45,972 nt of DNA from CAZMXI01 sp964570205 (GCA_964570205.1 CAZMXI010000010.1:1-45972), one strand, 5' to 3'. Counted from the stretch's first letter, positions 23,170-31,689 are shown. Notes: a model not told the origin generated them from the letters alone. A program made the numbers and translations.

Positions 23170-23418
23170 ATGAAGCCGAAGATTCATCCGCGTTATCAGA
23201 CCTGCACGGTGCACTGTGCCTGCGGGAACACGTTCACGACCCGCAGCACGGCCGCCAAGATCACGGTCGATATCTGCAGCAACTGCCACCCGTTCTTCAC
23301 GGGCAAGCAGAAGTTTATCGACACCGCTGGCCGTATGGAGCGGTTCAACAAGAAATTCGGCGGGACTTACAGTTTCCAGCGCGCTGGTTCCACCAAATCT
23401 GCCACCCCCGCGACGTAA
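23170..23418 (+). CDS. rpmE: 50S ribosomal protein L31, zinc-ribbon type
   Basis: The protein has 82 residues and belongs to bL31 of the large subunit. MKPKIHPRYQ at the start and HCACGNTFTTRST and DICSNCHPFFTG are diagnostic; the zinc ligands are C16, C18, C36 and C39. The C-terminal extension is Ala/Thr rich. AAGGAG lies six bases before the ATG. As the zinc-binding form, it contrasts with the zinc-free paralogue many bacteria use in zinc shortage, which is not seen in this window. Confidence 0.96.
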   Translation: MKPKIHPRYQTCTVHCACGNTFTTRSTAAKITVDICSNCHPFFTGKQKFIDTAGRMERFNKKFGGTYSFQRAGSTKSATPAT

Positions 23419-23445
23419 GCCTGGCTGATTTTCGACGAAGCATCA

Positions 23446-23482
23446 GCCGCCGGCGCATCGAAGCGTCGGCGGCATTATTTTT
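23446..23482 (+). terminator. Terminator after rpmE
   Basis: An 11-bp GC-rich stem, GCCGCCGGCGC (23446-23456) with GCGTCGGCGGC (23463-23473) including one G-T wobble, has a 6-base loop and is followed by ATTATTTTT. Confidence 0.85.
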
Positions 23483-23664
23483 CGCGGGAAATGCGGGTTA
23501 TCAGCGCAAAACAACGCCGACAGGTGAAAAAGGAGGGGGGGAACCTTCTTCGGGGAATCCCGTCGGCAATGGCGAATATTATGGGAGAAGGCAGAAAAAT
23601 GCAAGCCTGGGGATTTTTCGCGTGACGCCGCAGCGCGGAATACGTCAAGGGTAACGGGTAGGAC

Positions 23665-23889
23665 ATGGCGGTCGGGTATATGCAAACAATTTCCGGGCTG
23701 ACATTGCGTCAGCGCCAGGTTCTCGGCGAGTTGCTGAACGGACTTGCGGAGAAGCAAATTGCCGCGCGCCTCGGGATTTCGCACCACACGGTTCACGCCC
23801 ACGTTAAGAGCATCTACCAGCGACTCAACGTCAGCAGCCGAGCCGAATTGCTGGTGCGATGCCTGAATCACCGGGCCGAGCCCTATTAA
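23665..23889 (+). CDS. Stand-alone LuxR-type helix-turn-helix protein
   Basis: The protein has only 74 residues and is essentially one LuxR/GerE-type DNA-binding domain: LTLRQRQVLGELLNGLAEK, then QIAARLGISHHTVHAHVKSI with the recognition helix, and YQRLNVSSRAEL. No receiver or ligand domain is attached, and an in-frame TAG lies two codons upstream, so the N-terminus is not truncated in the assembly. A start at Met6 (23680) is possible. Such short proteins may bind DNA constitutively or work as antagonists or partners of larger regulators. The target genes are unknown. Confidence 0.78.
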   Translation: MAVGYMQTISGLTLRQRQVLGELLNGLAEKQIAARLGISHHTVHAHVKSIYQRLNVSSRAELLVRCLNHRAEPY

Positions 23890-23983
23890 CTGGAGTTTCG
23901 GACGCCGGGGTCATAGTCCTCCGGGGTGGATTTCGTCATCTTTCCTCTGATACGATCCACATTAACCGAAACCGGGCTCCGGC

Positions 23984-24520
23984 ATGATGCGAATCTGGGT
24001 AAGCGCACTGGCCTTGGCACTGATCATGGGCTGCACCGCGCCTGTGCATCGGCAGGCAGAACATGGGCTGGAAGCACGCGGAATCGCTGCTCCGGTGGCG
24101 GATGACGATCTCCAGGCCCTGGTGACGCCGCCTGCTGGGTGGATACCTGAGCCCCGGCAGCGGGGGGACAAACACGTCCAGCAAGTCTGGATAAGTCACA
24201 CTGGAGAAACAGCTTACGGTGTTATTCGCAGCAGGATGCCCCTTCCCGTGGGGACGGACTTCGCGCTGATGGGCTTCATGCGGGAAATGCGGCGGCAGGA
24301 GGGCGAGGGGCGTGTACTGGCAAGCGATCGTGATGCCGAGCTGGGGGGCATGCGATTCATCGCAGAGGGGGGCAGGTACAGGATCCGGGCGAACCTGTTT
24401 ACCAGGGGCTTCACCGCTTGGGTGGTTTTCGCGGGCAGCCTACGCAACCGGCCGGTGAATGAAGCCGAGTTGCCTTTGGCCGAATTGGCGCGCGAGGCAA
24501 CTCAGATCGGGCTGGAATAG
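23984..24520 (+). CDS. Predicted lipoprotein
   Basis: The 178-residue protein begins with a signal peptide ending in the lipobox LIMGC, so a lipid-anchored envelope protein is likely. The mature part has a single small domain: AGWIPEPRQRGDKHVQQVWI, TAYGVIRSRMPLPVGTDFAL, and a C-terminal RANLFTRGFTAWVVFAGSLR. I recognise no family and propose no function. Genes on either side face other directions (LuxR-type gene upstream on the same strand, 94 bases away). Confidence 0.65.
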   Translation: MMRIWVSALALALIMGCTAPVHRQAEHGLEARGIAAPVADDDLQALVTPPAGWIPEPRQRGDKHVQQVWISHTGETAYGVIRSRMPLPVGTDFALMGFMREMRRQEGEGRVLASDRDAELGGMRFIAEGGRYRIRANLFTRGFTAWVVFAGSLRNRPVNEAELPLAELAREATQIGLE

Positions 24521-24552
24521 CGCGTTGGCACCTGCTCGCACTCCCCATTTTC

Positions 24553-24579
24553 ATAAACATCTATTTGAAAGTTGTTTAT
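24553..24579. other. AT-rich inverted repeat at the convergent gene ends
   Basis: ATAAACA (24553-24559) and TGTTTAT (24573-24579) form a 7-bp dyad with a 13-base spacer between the lipoprotein and the HTH-membrane gene, overlapping the latter's stop codon. It may be a weak bidirectional terminator. Confidence 0.4.
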
Positions 24580-25277
24580 CTGCTGGCCGACAACGTGGCG
24601 GACAGGGCCTCGAGGAAGGTGGGGCGGGTGGTTGGGCGCATCTTCTCGATGGCGTGAAGTTGTCCTTCCGCATTGGCCGCAGCCAATCTCGCCTGTTGAG
24701 CTTCGGCATCCGCGCGATCCAGGTCTTGCACACGGGTGTCGGCCAGTGTCCGCCAGTGTACGATTTGGGATGACATGTGCTTTAAGTCACTGTTTGCACT
24801 GGTGATAGATGCTGCAGAGAAGGCTATCGCCGCTGTGGTGATGGCCGACAGAAGTGCGACAGTCGCCCAAGCGAAGCGGGAGGACTTACGTACGCGTATG
24901 ATTTCGCTCCTGGCCAGTTCCATATCGTGTCGTACGTGTTGAATCTGATCCCAAGCGCGTTCCGCATCATCGCGGGCACGGTCGGACAGTTCGCGGTACA
25001 GTCCCACCTGTCGGTCGGCTGCCACGGTTAAGGCTTTGGCAGCATCGACAGCAATGCGGGCGCGCTCGTCGGCGTGTTCGGACACGGCGGCGACGGCGGC
25101 GTCGGTCATCTGTGCGGCTGGCGCCCCCGTGTCGGGCAAATCAATCAGCGCCTCGCGTCGTCCGTCATTTGTCTGTCGGACTTGGAGTTTGCCGCCCGCA
25201 ATCCGGCGCTCAATGGTGCGCAAAGAGCATTTCAGCGTGACGGCAGCCTGTTCCAGTGTCAGCCAGGTTTCGGGCAT
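24576..25277 (-). CDS. Membrane-anchored helix-turn-helix protein with coiled coils
   Basis: CAGGAG before the ATG at 25277 gives 233 residues; an earlier open frame is rejected. Residues 5-30 (WLTLEQAAVTLKCSLRTIER) form an excisionase/MerR-like helix-turn-helix of the type that begins with L-T-x-x-x-A-A. Residues about 60-132 are charged and Ala-rich, likely a coiled coil. Residues 135-158 are a membrane segment and 160-212 a second coiled coil. This DNA-binding-plus-membrane design is unusual; similar arrangements tether DNA or sense the envelope. A 20-bp dyad lies 34 bases upstream of the gene. I recognise no named family. The 3' end overlaps an AT-rich inverted repeat at 24553-24579. Confidence 0.65.
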   Translation of the reverse strand: MPETWLTLEQAAVTLKCSLRTIERRIAGGKLQVRQTNDGRREALIDLPDTGAPAAQMTDAAVAAVSEHADERARIAVDAAKALTVAADRQVGLYRELSDRARDDAERAWDQIQHVRHDMELARSEIIRVRKSSRFAWATVALLSAITTAAIAFSAASITSANSDLKHMSSQIVHWRTLADTRVQDLDRADAEAQQARLAAANAEGQLHAIEKMRPTTRPTFLEALSATLSASR

Positions 25278-25310
25278 GTGTCGGCTCCTGAATCGGGTCT
25301 CAATTCTCAT

Positions 25311-25330
25311 TGTCGGCCAACCGGCCGACA
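25311..25330. promoter_or_regulatory. Operator-like dyad upstream of the HTH-membrane gene
   Basis: TGTCGGCC-AACC-GGCCGACA is a perfect 8-bp inverted repeat. It lies 34 bases before the start codon at 25277, in the position of a promoter or operator, and could be a self-regulatory site of the HTH protein. Confidence 0.45.
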
Positions 25331-25409
25331 GAACTTGAGTCCGATAACCAGAAGAGACCAAACAGGCCCTATCGCCGGCCAAAGCGTCCGACAGGCGGGC
25401 CAACCGGCG

Positions 25410-25441
25410 AAAAGGGCCTGTCGGTCATGGCCGACAGGCCC
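25410..25441 (-). terminator. Terminator after the carbohydrate-binding-like gene
   Basis: An 11-bp perfect stem, GGGCCTGTCGG (25414-25424) with CCGACAGGCCC (25431-25441), is followed on the minus strand by TTTT (A-run 25410-25413). It lies about 30 bases after the stop codon of the gene ending at 25469. Confidence 0.72.
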
Positions 25442-25468
25442 AAAACAGGTCACTTGACCCGGAGACTG

Positions 25469-27361
25469 CTACCGAGGCACATTCGTTCGCACGCATTTCA
25501 GGGAGAAATCATCAAAATCCGCCCTGAACGGAAAGTCGACCGTCAGAGTTGTCTTTGCCCGAAGCCAGATGCTGATGGAATCGGTTCTCGGCCGGATGGG
25601 TTCGCTGGTCCATGGCTCGAAGAGCCCCAGGCGCGATGGGAGCTTCTTCCAGATGATCGTCGGGGCGTTGGGGTCGGTGTCCTGGCCGGTCGGGTCATAG
25701 CCGATCATGCACCCATGTTTGTCATCGAGCGGCCAAGAGCAGCGAACATGTCCTTGGGCCTGATACGTTTCGGTGCGGCTCAGGCCGTCAACGCGCTGGA
25801 CGTAGCCGCCGTCGGCCGGATTGCCGGTGGCGCTGCCGCCGACGACGCGGGCCATGTGGTTTGCAGGCTTATCCAACTCGACGGTGTGACGGAAGACGGT
25901 GGCGGCTTCAATCGAGAAGGTCTTCCATCCCTTGACCGGCCCGCCGGCAGCGTCAGCAGTCTCCATGTCGCCGTTGACCAGCAGGTTCTTTTCATGAGTG
26001 CCAAGAAGTCCCGGCGAGCGGTGGACCTGGTACTCGATCACCTGCATGTCCAGGTCATAGTCCACCTCTTCATTGCCATTGAAGTAAGCCTTGCCCTTGT
26101 CGTAGGTTTCACCCGCGTGCTTGCGGTAGGGGTTGAAGCCGGGTTTGTCATCGCTGGGCTGGTTCTTGATGTTGACGAAGCCGTGGAGGGTTTCGAGGTT
26201 TTCGATGCTCTCGAATTCGATCGCGTAGGTCTGGCCCGGGTCGAGCTTCACTTCGCCAGGCGCGTAGGCAAGGCCGAACACGCCCCACGAGGCATCGCCG
26301 GTGTAGTTGGCGTTGCCGGTGGCGATCTTCTCGACCGGGAGCGGCTGGCCATCGGGACCGCCCTTGCGGATGCGCACGACCACGCGCTGGCGGTTCTGGC
26401 TGGGCTGCACGCCCGAGCACGCCGCGTACAGCACCACGCCGGCCAAGCCCTCACCCTGTGCCACGTACGTCTGCGTCCACTTGCGCCCGAAGCGGGAGAG
26501 CTGATTGAACTGTCGCTGCACGCGCTTGTTGTAGGGGATGAGCAGGCCGTCGCCATCCGACCCGACGCTCATCCAGAGCCGATGGCCGGAGTACCCGGCC
26601 GACCGGTCCCTGCCGATGCGATAGCACTCATCGCTCTTGTCGTCGGCTTTCGCCCAGAATGCCTGGACCGCGCTGTTCTCAACTTCAGCGCGAATGTGGA
26701 CGGCGTATTTCTTTCCCGGCTCCACCGGCACTTCGCCGGAGTTCCACGAAGCCGCCCAGATGTAGTTCTTGGCGCCGCCGCTGTCGACATCGGTCACCGG
26801 AACAGCCGGGCCTACCTGCGGCCATTGGTCGGGCGTGTCCTGCGTTTGCCGGTGAATCGACACCACGAGGTTCTGCTTGCCCGGCCCGCCACCATCCACC
26901 CCATCGTGCGCCAGGCGGAAACCCACATGCGTGATGCTCTTTCCCGTGGGCGAGAAGGGCTGGAAATAGTGCGATGCGGGCTTGTCGTCCCACGCAGACT
27001 CGATGTAAACGCCATAATCATCATACACGGCAATATTACGGTCTACTTTCTCGCCGTCGCGCACGTCGATGTTCGTCAACACCTGCGGGCGCATGCAGAA
27101 GCCGGGCGTGGTGAAGAGCATCGTGTAGCGCCCCTCGGGCCCGCAGAAGCGATACCAGCCCGAGGGCTGCATTTCCCATGTGCGGAACGTCAGCGGCTGG
27201 GCGAACGGGTCCTCCAGGCTGGCGAAGCCGTAGACGGCCGTGAGCGGGATCAGCTCCGTGGCGCCCGGATGCCGCGGCGTCTGCAAGCGCCCGGTCATCA
27301 CCACCTGCGCGTGACACACCGTTGAGAACAGGATCGCCGCGCCGACAAGGCCATGTTTCAT
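25469..27361 (-). CDS. Large secreted protein with C-terminal carbohydrate-binding-like domain
   Basis: The start at 27361 follows CGGAG and gives 630 residues with a signal peptide (MKHGLVGAAILFSTVCHAQ). The frame is open upstream through the divergent SGNH gene; that extension is rejected. The first about 130 residues resemble a carboxypeptidase-regulatory-like beta domain (ELIPLTAVYGFASLEDPF). Two copies of a beta-sandwich-like pattern follow, each with G-K-x-Y-A-V-H-I or GQTYAIEFE segments. The C-terminal 160 residues (LLVNGDMET, GWKTFSIEAATVFR, and a Trp/Arg-rich close) look like a carbohydrate-binding module. No catalytic motif is seen. It is divergent from an SGNH hydrolase gene, which suggests a shared polysaccharide-related role. 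Confidence 0.7.
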   Translation of the reverse strand: MKHGLVGAAILFSTVCHAQVVMTGRLQTPRHPGATELIPLTAVYGFASLEDPFAQPLTFRTWEMQPSGWYRFCGPEGRYTMLFTTPGFCMRPQVLTNIDVRDGEKVDRNIAVYDDYGVYIESAWDDKPASHYFQPFSPTGKSITHVGFRLAHDGVDGGGPGKQNLVVSIHRQTQDTPDQWPQVGPAVPVTDVDSGGAKNYIWAASWNSGEVPVEPGKKYAVHIRAEVENSAVQAFWAKADDKSDECYRIGRDRSAGYSGHRLWMSVGSDGDGLLIPYNKRVQRQFNQLSRFGRKWTQTYVAQGEGLAGVVLYAACSGVQPSQNRQRVVVRIRKGGPDGQPLPVEKIATGNANYTGDASWGVFGLAYAPGEVKLDPGQTYAIEFESIENLETLHGFVNIKNQPSDDKPGFNPYRKHAGETYDKGKAYFNGNEEVDYDLDMQVIEYQVHRSPGLLGTHEKNLLVNGDMETADAAGGPVKGWKTFSIEAATVFRHTVELDKPANHMARVVGGSATGNPADGGYVQRVDGLSRTETYQAQGHVRCSWPLDDKHGCMIGYDPTGQDTDPNAPTIIWKKLPSRLGLFEPWTSEPIRPRTDSISIWLRAKTTLTVDFPFRADFDDFSLKCVRTNVPR

Positions 27362-27478
27362 GTCGAGCTCCGATGTGTGGGCGCCACGACCCGTGGCACC
27401 CGCTTGTCTTGGCTGATACACTAGCCGCTCGCCCGGCGAGTATACGCCGCCGGCCATTCGTGTCACGAAGGAGACCTC

Positions 27479-28735
27479 ATGAAACGCCGTTATTGTCTGT
27501 TCCTCCTGTCGCTCATTCTGATCGCCCCCATGTCCCTCGCCGCTGGAGCGGGGCTTGAGAAGAACGACCGCGTCGCCATCGTCGGCGACTCGATCACCGA
27601 GCAGAAGATTTACTCCGTGTTCATTGAAGACTACCTGCTGATGTGCCGGCCGGCCGCCGACCTGAAGACCATGAACTTCGGCTGGGGCGGCGAGACAAGC
27701 TGGGGCTTTCTCGGCCGGATGAACAACGATGCCGCGTGGTTCAACCCCACGGTCGCCACCACCTGCTACGGGATGAACGATGGTGGTTACTCGCCGATGA
27801 CCGACGAGAAGGCCCGCCGCTACAAAGATGCCCAGCGGGGCATCGTCCGCGAGCTCAAGAAGTGGGGGGCGCGGACGATCATCGTCGGCTCGCCCGGCGT
27901 GGTGGACGCCAACACCTTCCGCAACAACAAGGAAATGGCGGCCATGTACAACAAGACCCTCGCGGCGCTGCGCGACATCGCCCGCGACGTGGCGACGGAA
28001 GAGGGCGTTGTGTTCGCCAACGTCTACGACCCGATGATGCAGTCGATGACCCAGGCCAAGGCAAAATACGGCGACAGGTATCACGTCGCCGGCGGCGATG
28101 GCGTTCACCCCGACCAGAACGGCCAGCTCGTGATGGCTTATGCGTTCCTGAAGGCGATGGGCTGCGACGGCAACATCGGCACGTTCACCATCGACATGAA
28201 CCAGGACCAGGCCAGCGCCACCGATGGCCACAAGGTGCGCTCCTTCAAGGACGGCGCTGTCGAGATCGAGAGCGAGAAGTATCCATTCTGTTTCTTCGGC
28301 GATCCAGCCTCGCCCAGCGCCACCAGGGGCATCATCGAATTCATCCCGTTCAACCAGGAACTCAATCGCCTGACTCTCATCGTGAAAAACGCCCCCGCCA
28401 AGGCGCGCATCACCTGGGGCAAGCAGAGCAAGGAATTCACCGCCGTCGAGCTGGAGAAAGGCATCAACCTCGCGGCCGAGTTCCTCGATAACCCCTTCTG
28501 CGAGCCGTTTGCCAAGGCCGAGCAGGCGATCAAGCGCCAGCAGCAGTTCGAGACGCCGCTGCACAAGGACCTGATCCACAGCATGGCCCGGTTCAAGGGC
28601 ATGGTGCCCGGCGAAGAAGATGCCTTCGACAACGCGATGAAGGCGGCCATCAAGCGATCCGAGCAACTTCGCAAGCAGTCGGCCGAAGCCGTCGCGCCCG
28701 TGCGGCATACGATCAAGATCGAGCCGGTGCAGTGA
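27479..28735 (+). CDS. Secreted SGNH/GDSL family hydrolase
   Basis: The 418-residue protein starts with a signal peptide (residues 1 to about 22). AIVGDSIT (Ser38) is SGNH block I, NFGWGGET is block II, CYGMND (Asn100) is block III, and DGVHPD (Asp207, His210) is block V, so the catalytic machinery is complete. Members act as esterases, often removing acetyl groups from sugars. The last about 180 residues form an extra domain not needed for the fold. AAGGAGA before the ATG is a good ribosome binding site. The gene lies 117 bases from the divergent carbohydrate-binding-like gene, and a terminator follows. Confidence 0.85.
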   Translation: MKRRYCLFLLSLILIAPMSLAAGAGLEKNDRVAIVGDSITEQKIYSVFIEDYLLMCRPAADLKTMNFGWGGETSWGFLGRMNNDAAWFNPTVATTCYGMNDGGYSPMTDEKARRYKDAQRGIVRELKKWGARTIIVGSPGVVDANTFRNNKEMAAMYNKTLAALRDIARDVATEEGVVFANVYDPMMQSMTQAKAKYGDRYHVAGGDGVHPDQNGQLVMAYAFLKAMGCDGNIGTFTIDMNQDQASATDGHKVRSFKDGAVEIESEKYPFCFFGDPASPSATRGIIEFIPFNQELNRLTLIVKNAPAKARITWGKQSKEFTAVELEKGINLAAEFLDNPFCEPFAKAEQAIKRQQQFETPLHKDLIHSMARFKGMVPGEEDAFDNAMKAAIKRSEQLRKQSAEAVAPVRHTIKIEPVQ

Positions 28736-28749
28736 TCGTGGTCCGGCCG

Positions 28750-28778
28750 TTGCCGTTGACGGCCGATTACCTTAGCAT
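28750..28778 (+). promoter_or_regulatory. Promoter candidate for argS
   Basis: TTGCCG (28750-28755) and TAGCAT (28773-28778) are spaced by 17 bases. The predicted start near 28785 lies before the terminator-like hairpin, which would put that hairpin in the argS leader. Confidence 0.3.
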
Positions 28779-28792
28779 GCTTCAATTAACCG

Positions 28793-28818
28793 AGCCCACG
28801 GGATTTCCGTGGGCTTTT
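28793..28818 (+). terminator. Terminator after the SGNH gene, in the argS leader
   Basis: A 9-bp stem, AGCCCACGG (28793-28801) with CCGTGGGCT (28807-28815), has a 5-base loop and a T-run to 28818. It ends only 19 bases before the argS ATG, so it may also act as an attenuator of argS. Confidence 0.78.
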
Positions 28819-28837
28819 CAAATTGGATTCGCGACCG

Positions 28838-30556
28838 ATGCAGACGATTACCAGCCAACTCGACTCGGCCTTCCGGGCCGCCATCCGCGATGCCTTCGGG
28901 GTTGATGCCGACCCGCTCATCGCCCCGGCCGGCAACGAGAAGTTCGGCGACTACCAGGCCAATGCCGCCATGGGCCTGGCCAAGCAGCTTGCCGCCACCG
29001 GCCAGAAGACCAACCCACGCGCTGTCGCCGAGCAGATCAAGCAGAAGCTGAACCTGGGCGACATGGCCAGCGCGTTGAGCATCGCCGGCCCGGGTTTTAT
29101 CAATGTGAGGCTGAATCCAGCGTGGATGGCGCGGCAACTGCAAACCCTGCATGATGGGCGGCTGGGGATCGACCCTGTTTCCCGGCCGCATACGGTGGTC
29201 GTCGACTACTCCGGCCCGAACATCGCAAAGGAACTGCACGTCGGCCACCTGCGCAGCACGATCATCGGCGACGCCATCGCCCGCGTGCTCGACTTCGAAG
29301 GCCACAACGTCATTCGCCAGAACCACCTGGGCGACTGGGGCACGCAGTTCGGGATGCTCATCGCGCAGCTCAAGTCAGAAGGCAAGGACGCCAGCGCGGG
29401 TATTGCCGACCTTGAGGCGTTCTACGTCCAGGCCAAAAGGCACTTCGATGAAGACCCCGTCTTCCAGCAGGAGGCGAGGCAGACCGTCGTCCGCCTCCAG
29501 GCGGGGCATACGGAGCAGAAATCGCTCTGGCGGCAGATCGTCGACGAGACCCGGCAACATTACCAGCCGATCTATGAGCGGCTTGGCGTGACACTTCGGC
29601 CGGAGCACGAGCGCGGCGAGTCCTTTTACAATCCCGAGCTTCCCGAGGTCGTCAGGGAGCTTAAAGAGAAGGGCATCGCCGTCGAATCCCAGGGCGCCAT
29701 CGTCGTGCCCGTCGAGGGCTACGAAAGCCCACTCATCATCGAAAAGACCGGCGGCGGCTATCTTTATGGCACGACAGACCTGGCGGCCGTTCGTTTTCGG
29801 GTGGGCGAGCTGCGCGCGGATCGGGTCATCTACTTCACCGATGCGCGGCAGTCGCAGCATTTCGCCCAGGTCTTCGCCGCCGCCCGGAAGGCCAGTTGGG
29901 CCGGCAATGCTTCGCTGGAACACGCGCCGTTCGGCACGATGCTGGGCGAGGATGGCAAGCCGTTCAAGACCCGCAGCGGCGGGGTCGTCAAGCTGGCCGA
30001 CCTGCTGGATGAAGCCGAGGAGCGCGCATACAAGCTCGTCACCGAGAAGAATCCCGACTTGCCCGAGCAGCAGCGCCGGGACATCGCCCGCGCGGTCGGC
30101 ATTGGCGGCATCAAGTACTCCGACCTGTCCAAGGACCGCAACAGCGACTACGTCTTTTCCTTCGACAAGATGCTCTCGCTGGATGGGAACACAGCGCCTT
30201 ACCTGCAATATGCGTATGCGCGAATTCGGTCGATCTTCCGGAAGGCCGCTGATTCGGGAGCGGCCGGCGGCGGGGGGGTCGTCCAGCTCGAATCGCCGTT
30301 CGAGGTGGCGTTGGCCAGGCATATTCTGCGCTTAGGCGAGGTGGTGGACCTGGTCGGCCGGGAGCTCAAACCGCACCATTTATGCAGCTATCTGTATGAT
30401 CTGGCCACCCGTTTCAGCGGATTCTATGAGAACTGCCCGGTCATTCAGAGTCCGGAGCCATTGCGTTCCAGCCGATTGGCGTTGTGCGACCTGACGGCGA
30501 GCGGCATGGCGATGGGGCTGGACCTGTTGGGGATCGAGCACCCGGAGCAGATGTGA
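28838..30556 (+). CDS. argS: Arginyl-tRNA synthetase
   Basis: Class Ia aminoacyl-tRNA synthetase that charges tRNA-Arg. The 572-residue protein has the N-terminal Add-1-like domain, the HIGH-equivalent KELHVGHLR (134-137), the motif GEDGKPFKTRSGGVVKL that replaces KMSKS, and the DALR anticodon-binding C-terminus ending LGIEHPEQM. The ATG at 28838 is preferred over an in-frame TTG at 28823 because the usual N-terminus starts there. It sits immediately after the terminator of the SGNH gene. Confidence 0.97.
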   Translation: MQTITSQLDSAFRAAIRDAFGVDADPLIAPAGNEKFGDYQANAAMGLAKQLAATGQKTNPRAVAEQIKQKLNLGDMASALSIAGPGFINVRLNPAWMARQLQTLHDGRLGIDPVSRPHTVVVDYSGPNIAKELHVGHLRSTIIGDAIARVLDFEGHNVIRQNHLGDWGTQFGMLIAQLKSEGKDASAGIADLEAFYVQAKRHFDEDPVFQQEARQTVVRLQAGHTEQKSLWRQIVDETRQHYQPIYERLGVTLRPEHERGESFYNPELPEVVRELKEKGIAVESQGAIVVPVEGYESPLIIEKTGGGYLYGTTDLAAVRFRVGELRADRVIYFTDARQSQHFAQVFAAARKASWAGNASLEHAPFGTMLGEDGKPFKTRSGGVVKLADLLDEAEERAYKLVTEKNPDLPEQQRRDIARAVGIGGIKYSDLSKDRNSDYVFSFDKMLSLDGNTAPYLQYAYARIRSIFRKAADSGAAGGGGVVQLESPFEVALARHILRLGEVVDLVGRELKPHHLCSYLYDLATRFSGFYENCPVIQSPEPLRSSRLALCDLTASGMAMGLDLLGIEHPEQM

Positions 30557-30909
30557 GGCGAGGTTGCGGCTTGGCGATTCGGAGTCCGATGATTCGGCAG
30601 AACTTGCGCAGATTACGCAGAATGGGCGTTATGGATGGCCGGCGGCGAAATTCCGGCAAGCAGACGCGCGTTTTTGCTTTGCGCCGGCCCGGAGACCGGG
30701 TAGAATTCATCTTGCCTTAACATCGGGCTGAGTGCTGTTTACGGCGAGGTGAGGCAGGCCATCGGGCTGGCGGGCGAGTTGCCCGGGGTTCCTCGACCGG
30801 CGAGACGTGCGAGGCACATGCAATCCAGCAACGCAGTTTGGCTGGACACGGGGTTTCCGTTGTCCCTGCAATTGCGCTGGGGTGCATGCGCTGAGGAGAG
30901 TATCCATCC
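30557..30909. other. Intergenic region argS to VTC gene
   Basis: The 353 bases contain a promoter candidate at 30678-30706 and a GAGGAG-like ribosome binding site before 30910. Between them, 30707-30900 would be an untranslated leader of about 200 bases for the VTC operon; I see no strong hairpin of a known riboswitch class in it. Confidence 0.5.
30678..30706 (+). promoter_or_regulatory. Promoter candidate of the VTC operon
   Basis: TTTGCG (30678-30683) and TAGAAT (30701-30706) are separated by 17 bases. The -10 lies in GGGTAGAATT, like other boxes in the window. Confidence 0.45.
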
Positions 30910-31689
30910 ATGAGCTTCCAGCACCGTCTCCAGGAGAACCGGTTTGAGCTCAAGTACATCGTGACTGAGCCATGCGCTCGGGCTATCCGCGATTTTGCGC
31001 GCAGCTACTTGGTTCCCGACGAGCACGCCGACCCCGAGAACGGCTACGCCTACGCGATTCACAGTCTGTATCTCGATAGTCCGGGGCTGGCCCTCTGCAA
31101 CGCGACGGTTCAGGGGCACAAGAACCGTTTCAAGTTGAGGGTGCGTTATTACAACGACGACCCCGACACGCCGGTGTTCTTCGAGATCAAGCGCCGGGTG
31201 AACGACGCCATTCTCAAACGGCGAGCGCCGGTCCACCGGGAGCAGGTGCTGGCCCTGCTGGACGGTTATTGGCCGGAACGCTCGGCGCTGTTCAACCCGG
31301 ACGACGCCAAGGGATGGGATGCGCTGCAACAGTTCTGCGAAATGCGCAATACGCTCAACGCGCAGGGGCAGTGCATCGTGTCGTACATCCGCGAGGCCTG
31401 GGTCACGACCGAGAACAACAGCGTGCGTCTGACGTTTGACCGGCACCTGCACGGCATGCCCTGGCGACGGCAATTCGTTTGCCGCCAGACGAAGGAGGCG
31501 GCCGAGCCGGCCATCGGCGGCGTCATTCTCGAGTTGAAGTTCACCGATCGGTTTCCGGTGTGGATGCGGAACCTGGTGCGGGTCTTCAACCTTCAGCGGA
31601 CCAGTTGTGCCAAGTACGTCCACTGCGTCCAGATGCTGAGGCCGCTGCTTCCCGGCGCCCATCGCCACGAGGTACAAAACGTCCCATGA
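30910..31689 (+). CDS. VTC-domain polyphosphate polymerase-like protein
   Basis: The 259-residue protein is a stand-alone VTC domain, a tunnel-fold enzyme family that in yeast Vtc4 makes inorganic polyphosphate from ATP. The conserved charged strands are visible: RFELKYIV, HSLYLDSP, FKLRVRYYND, VFFEIKRRV, RLTFDRHL, VILELKFTD and the C-terminal RTSCAKYVHCVQ. These supply the Lys/Arg/Glu residues that line the tunnel for substrate and metal. Bacterial homologues often neighbour DUF4956 proteins, as here. The stop overlaps the next start as ATGA, indicating translational coupling. Confidence 0.88.
   Translation: MSFQHRLQENRFELKYIVTEPCARAIRDFARSYLVPDEHADPENGYAYAIHSLYLDSPGLALCNATVQGHKNRFKLRVRYYNDDPDTPVFFEIKRRVNDAILKRRAPVHREQVLALLDGYWPERSALFNPDDAKGWDALQQFCEMRNTLNAQGQCIVSYIREAWVTTENNSVRLTFDRHLHGMPWRRQFVCRQTKEAAEPAIGGVILELKFTDRFPVWMRNLVRVFNLQRTSCAKYVHCVQMLRPLLPGAHRHEVQNVP

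Noticed and set aside
25310..27325. Plus-strand open frame of 671 codons opposite the secreted carbohydrate-binding-like gene
   Set aside because: Antisense shadow; the minus-strand gene has signal peptide and RBS.
27362..28708. Upstream extension of the carbohydrate-binding-like gene across the SGNH hydrolase
   Set aside because: It lies antisense to a well-supported SGNH gene; the real start has an RBS and signal peptide at 27361.
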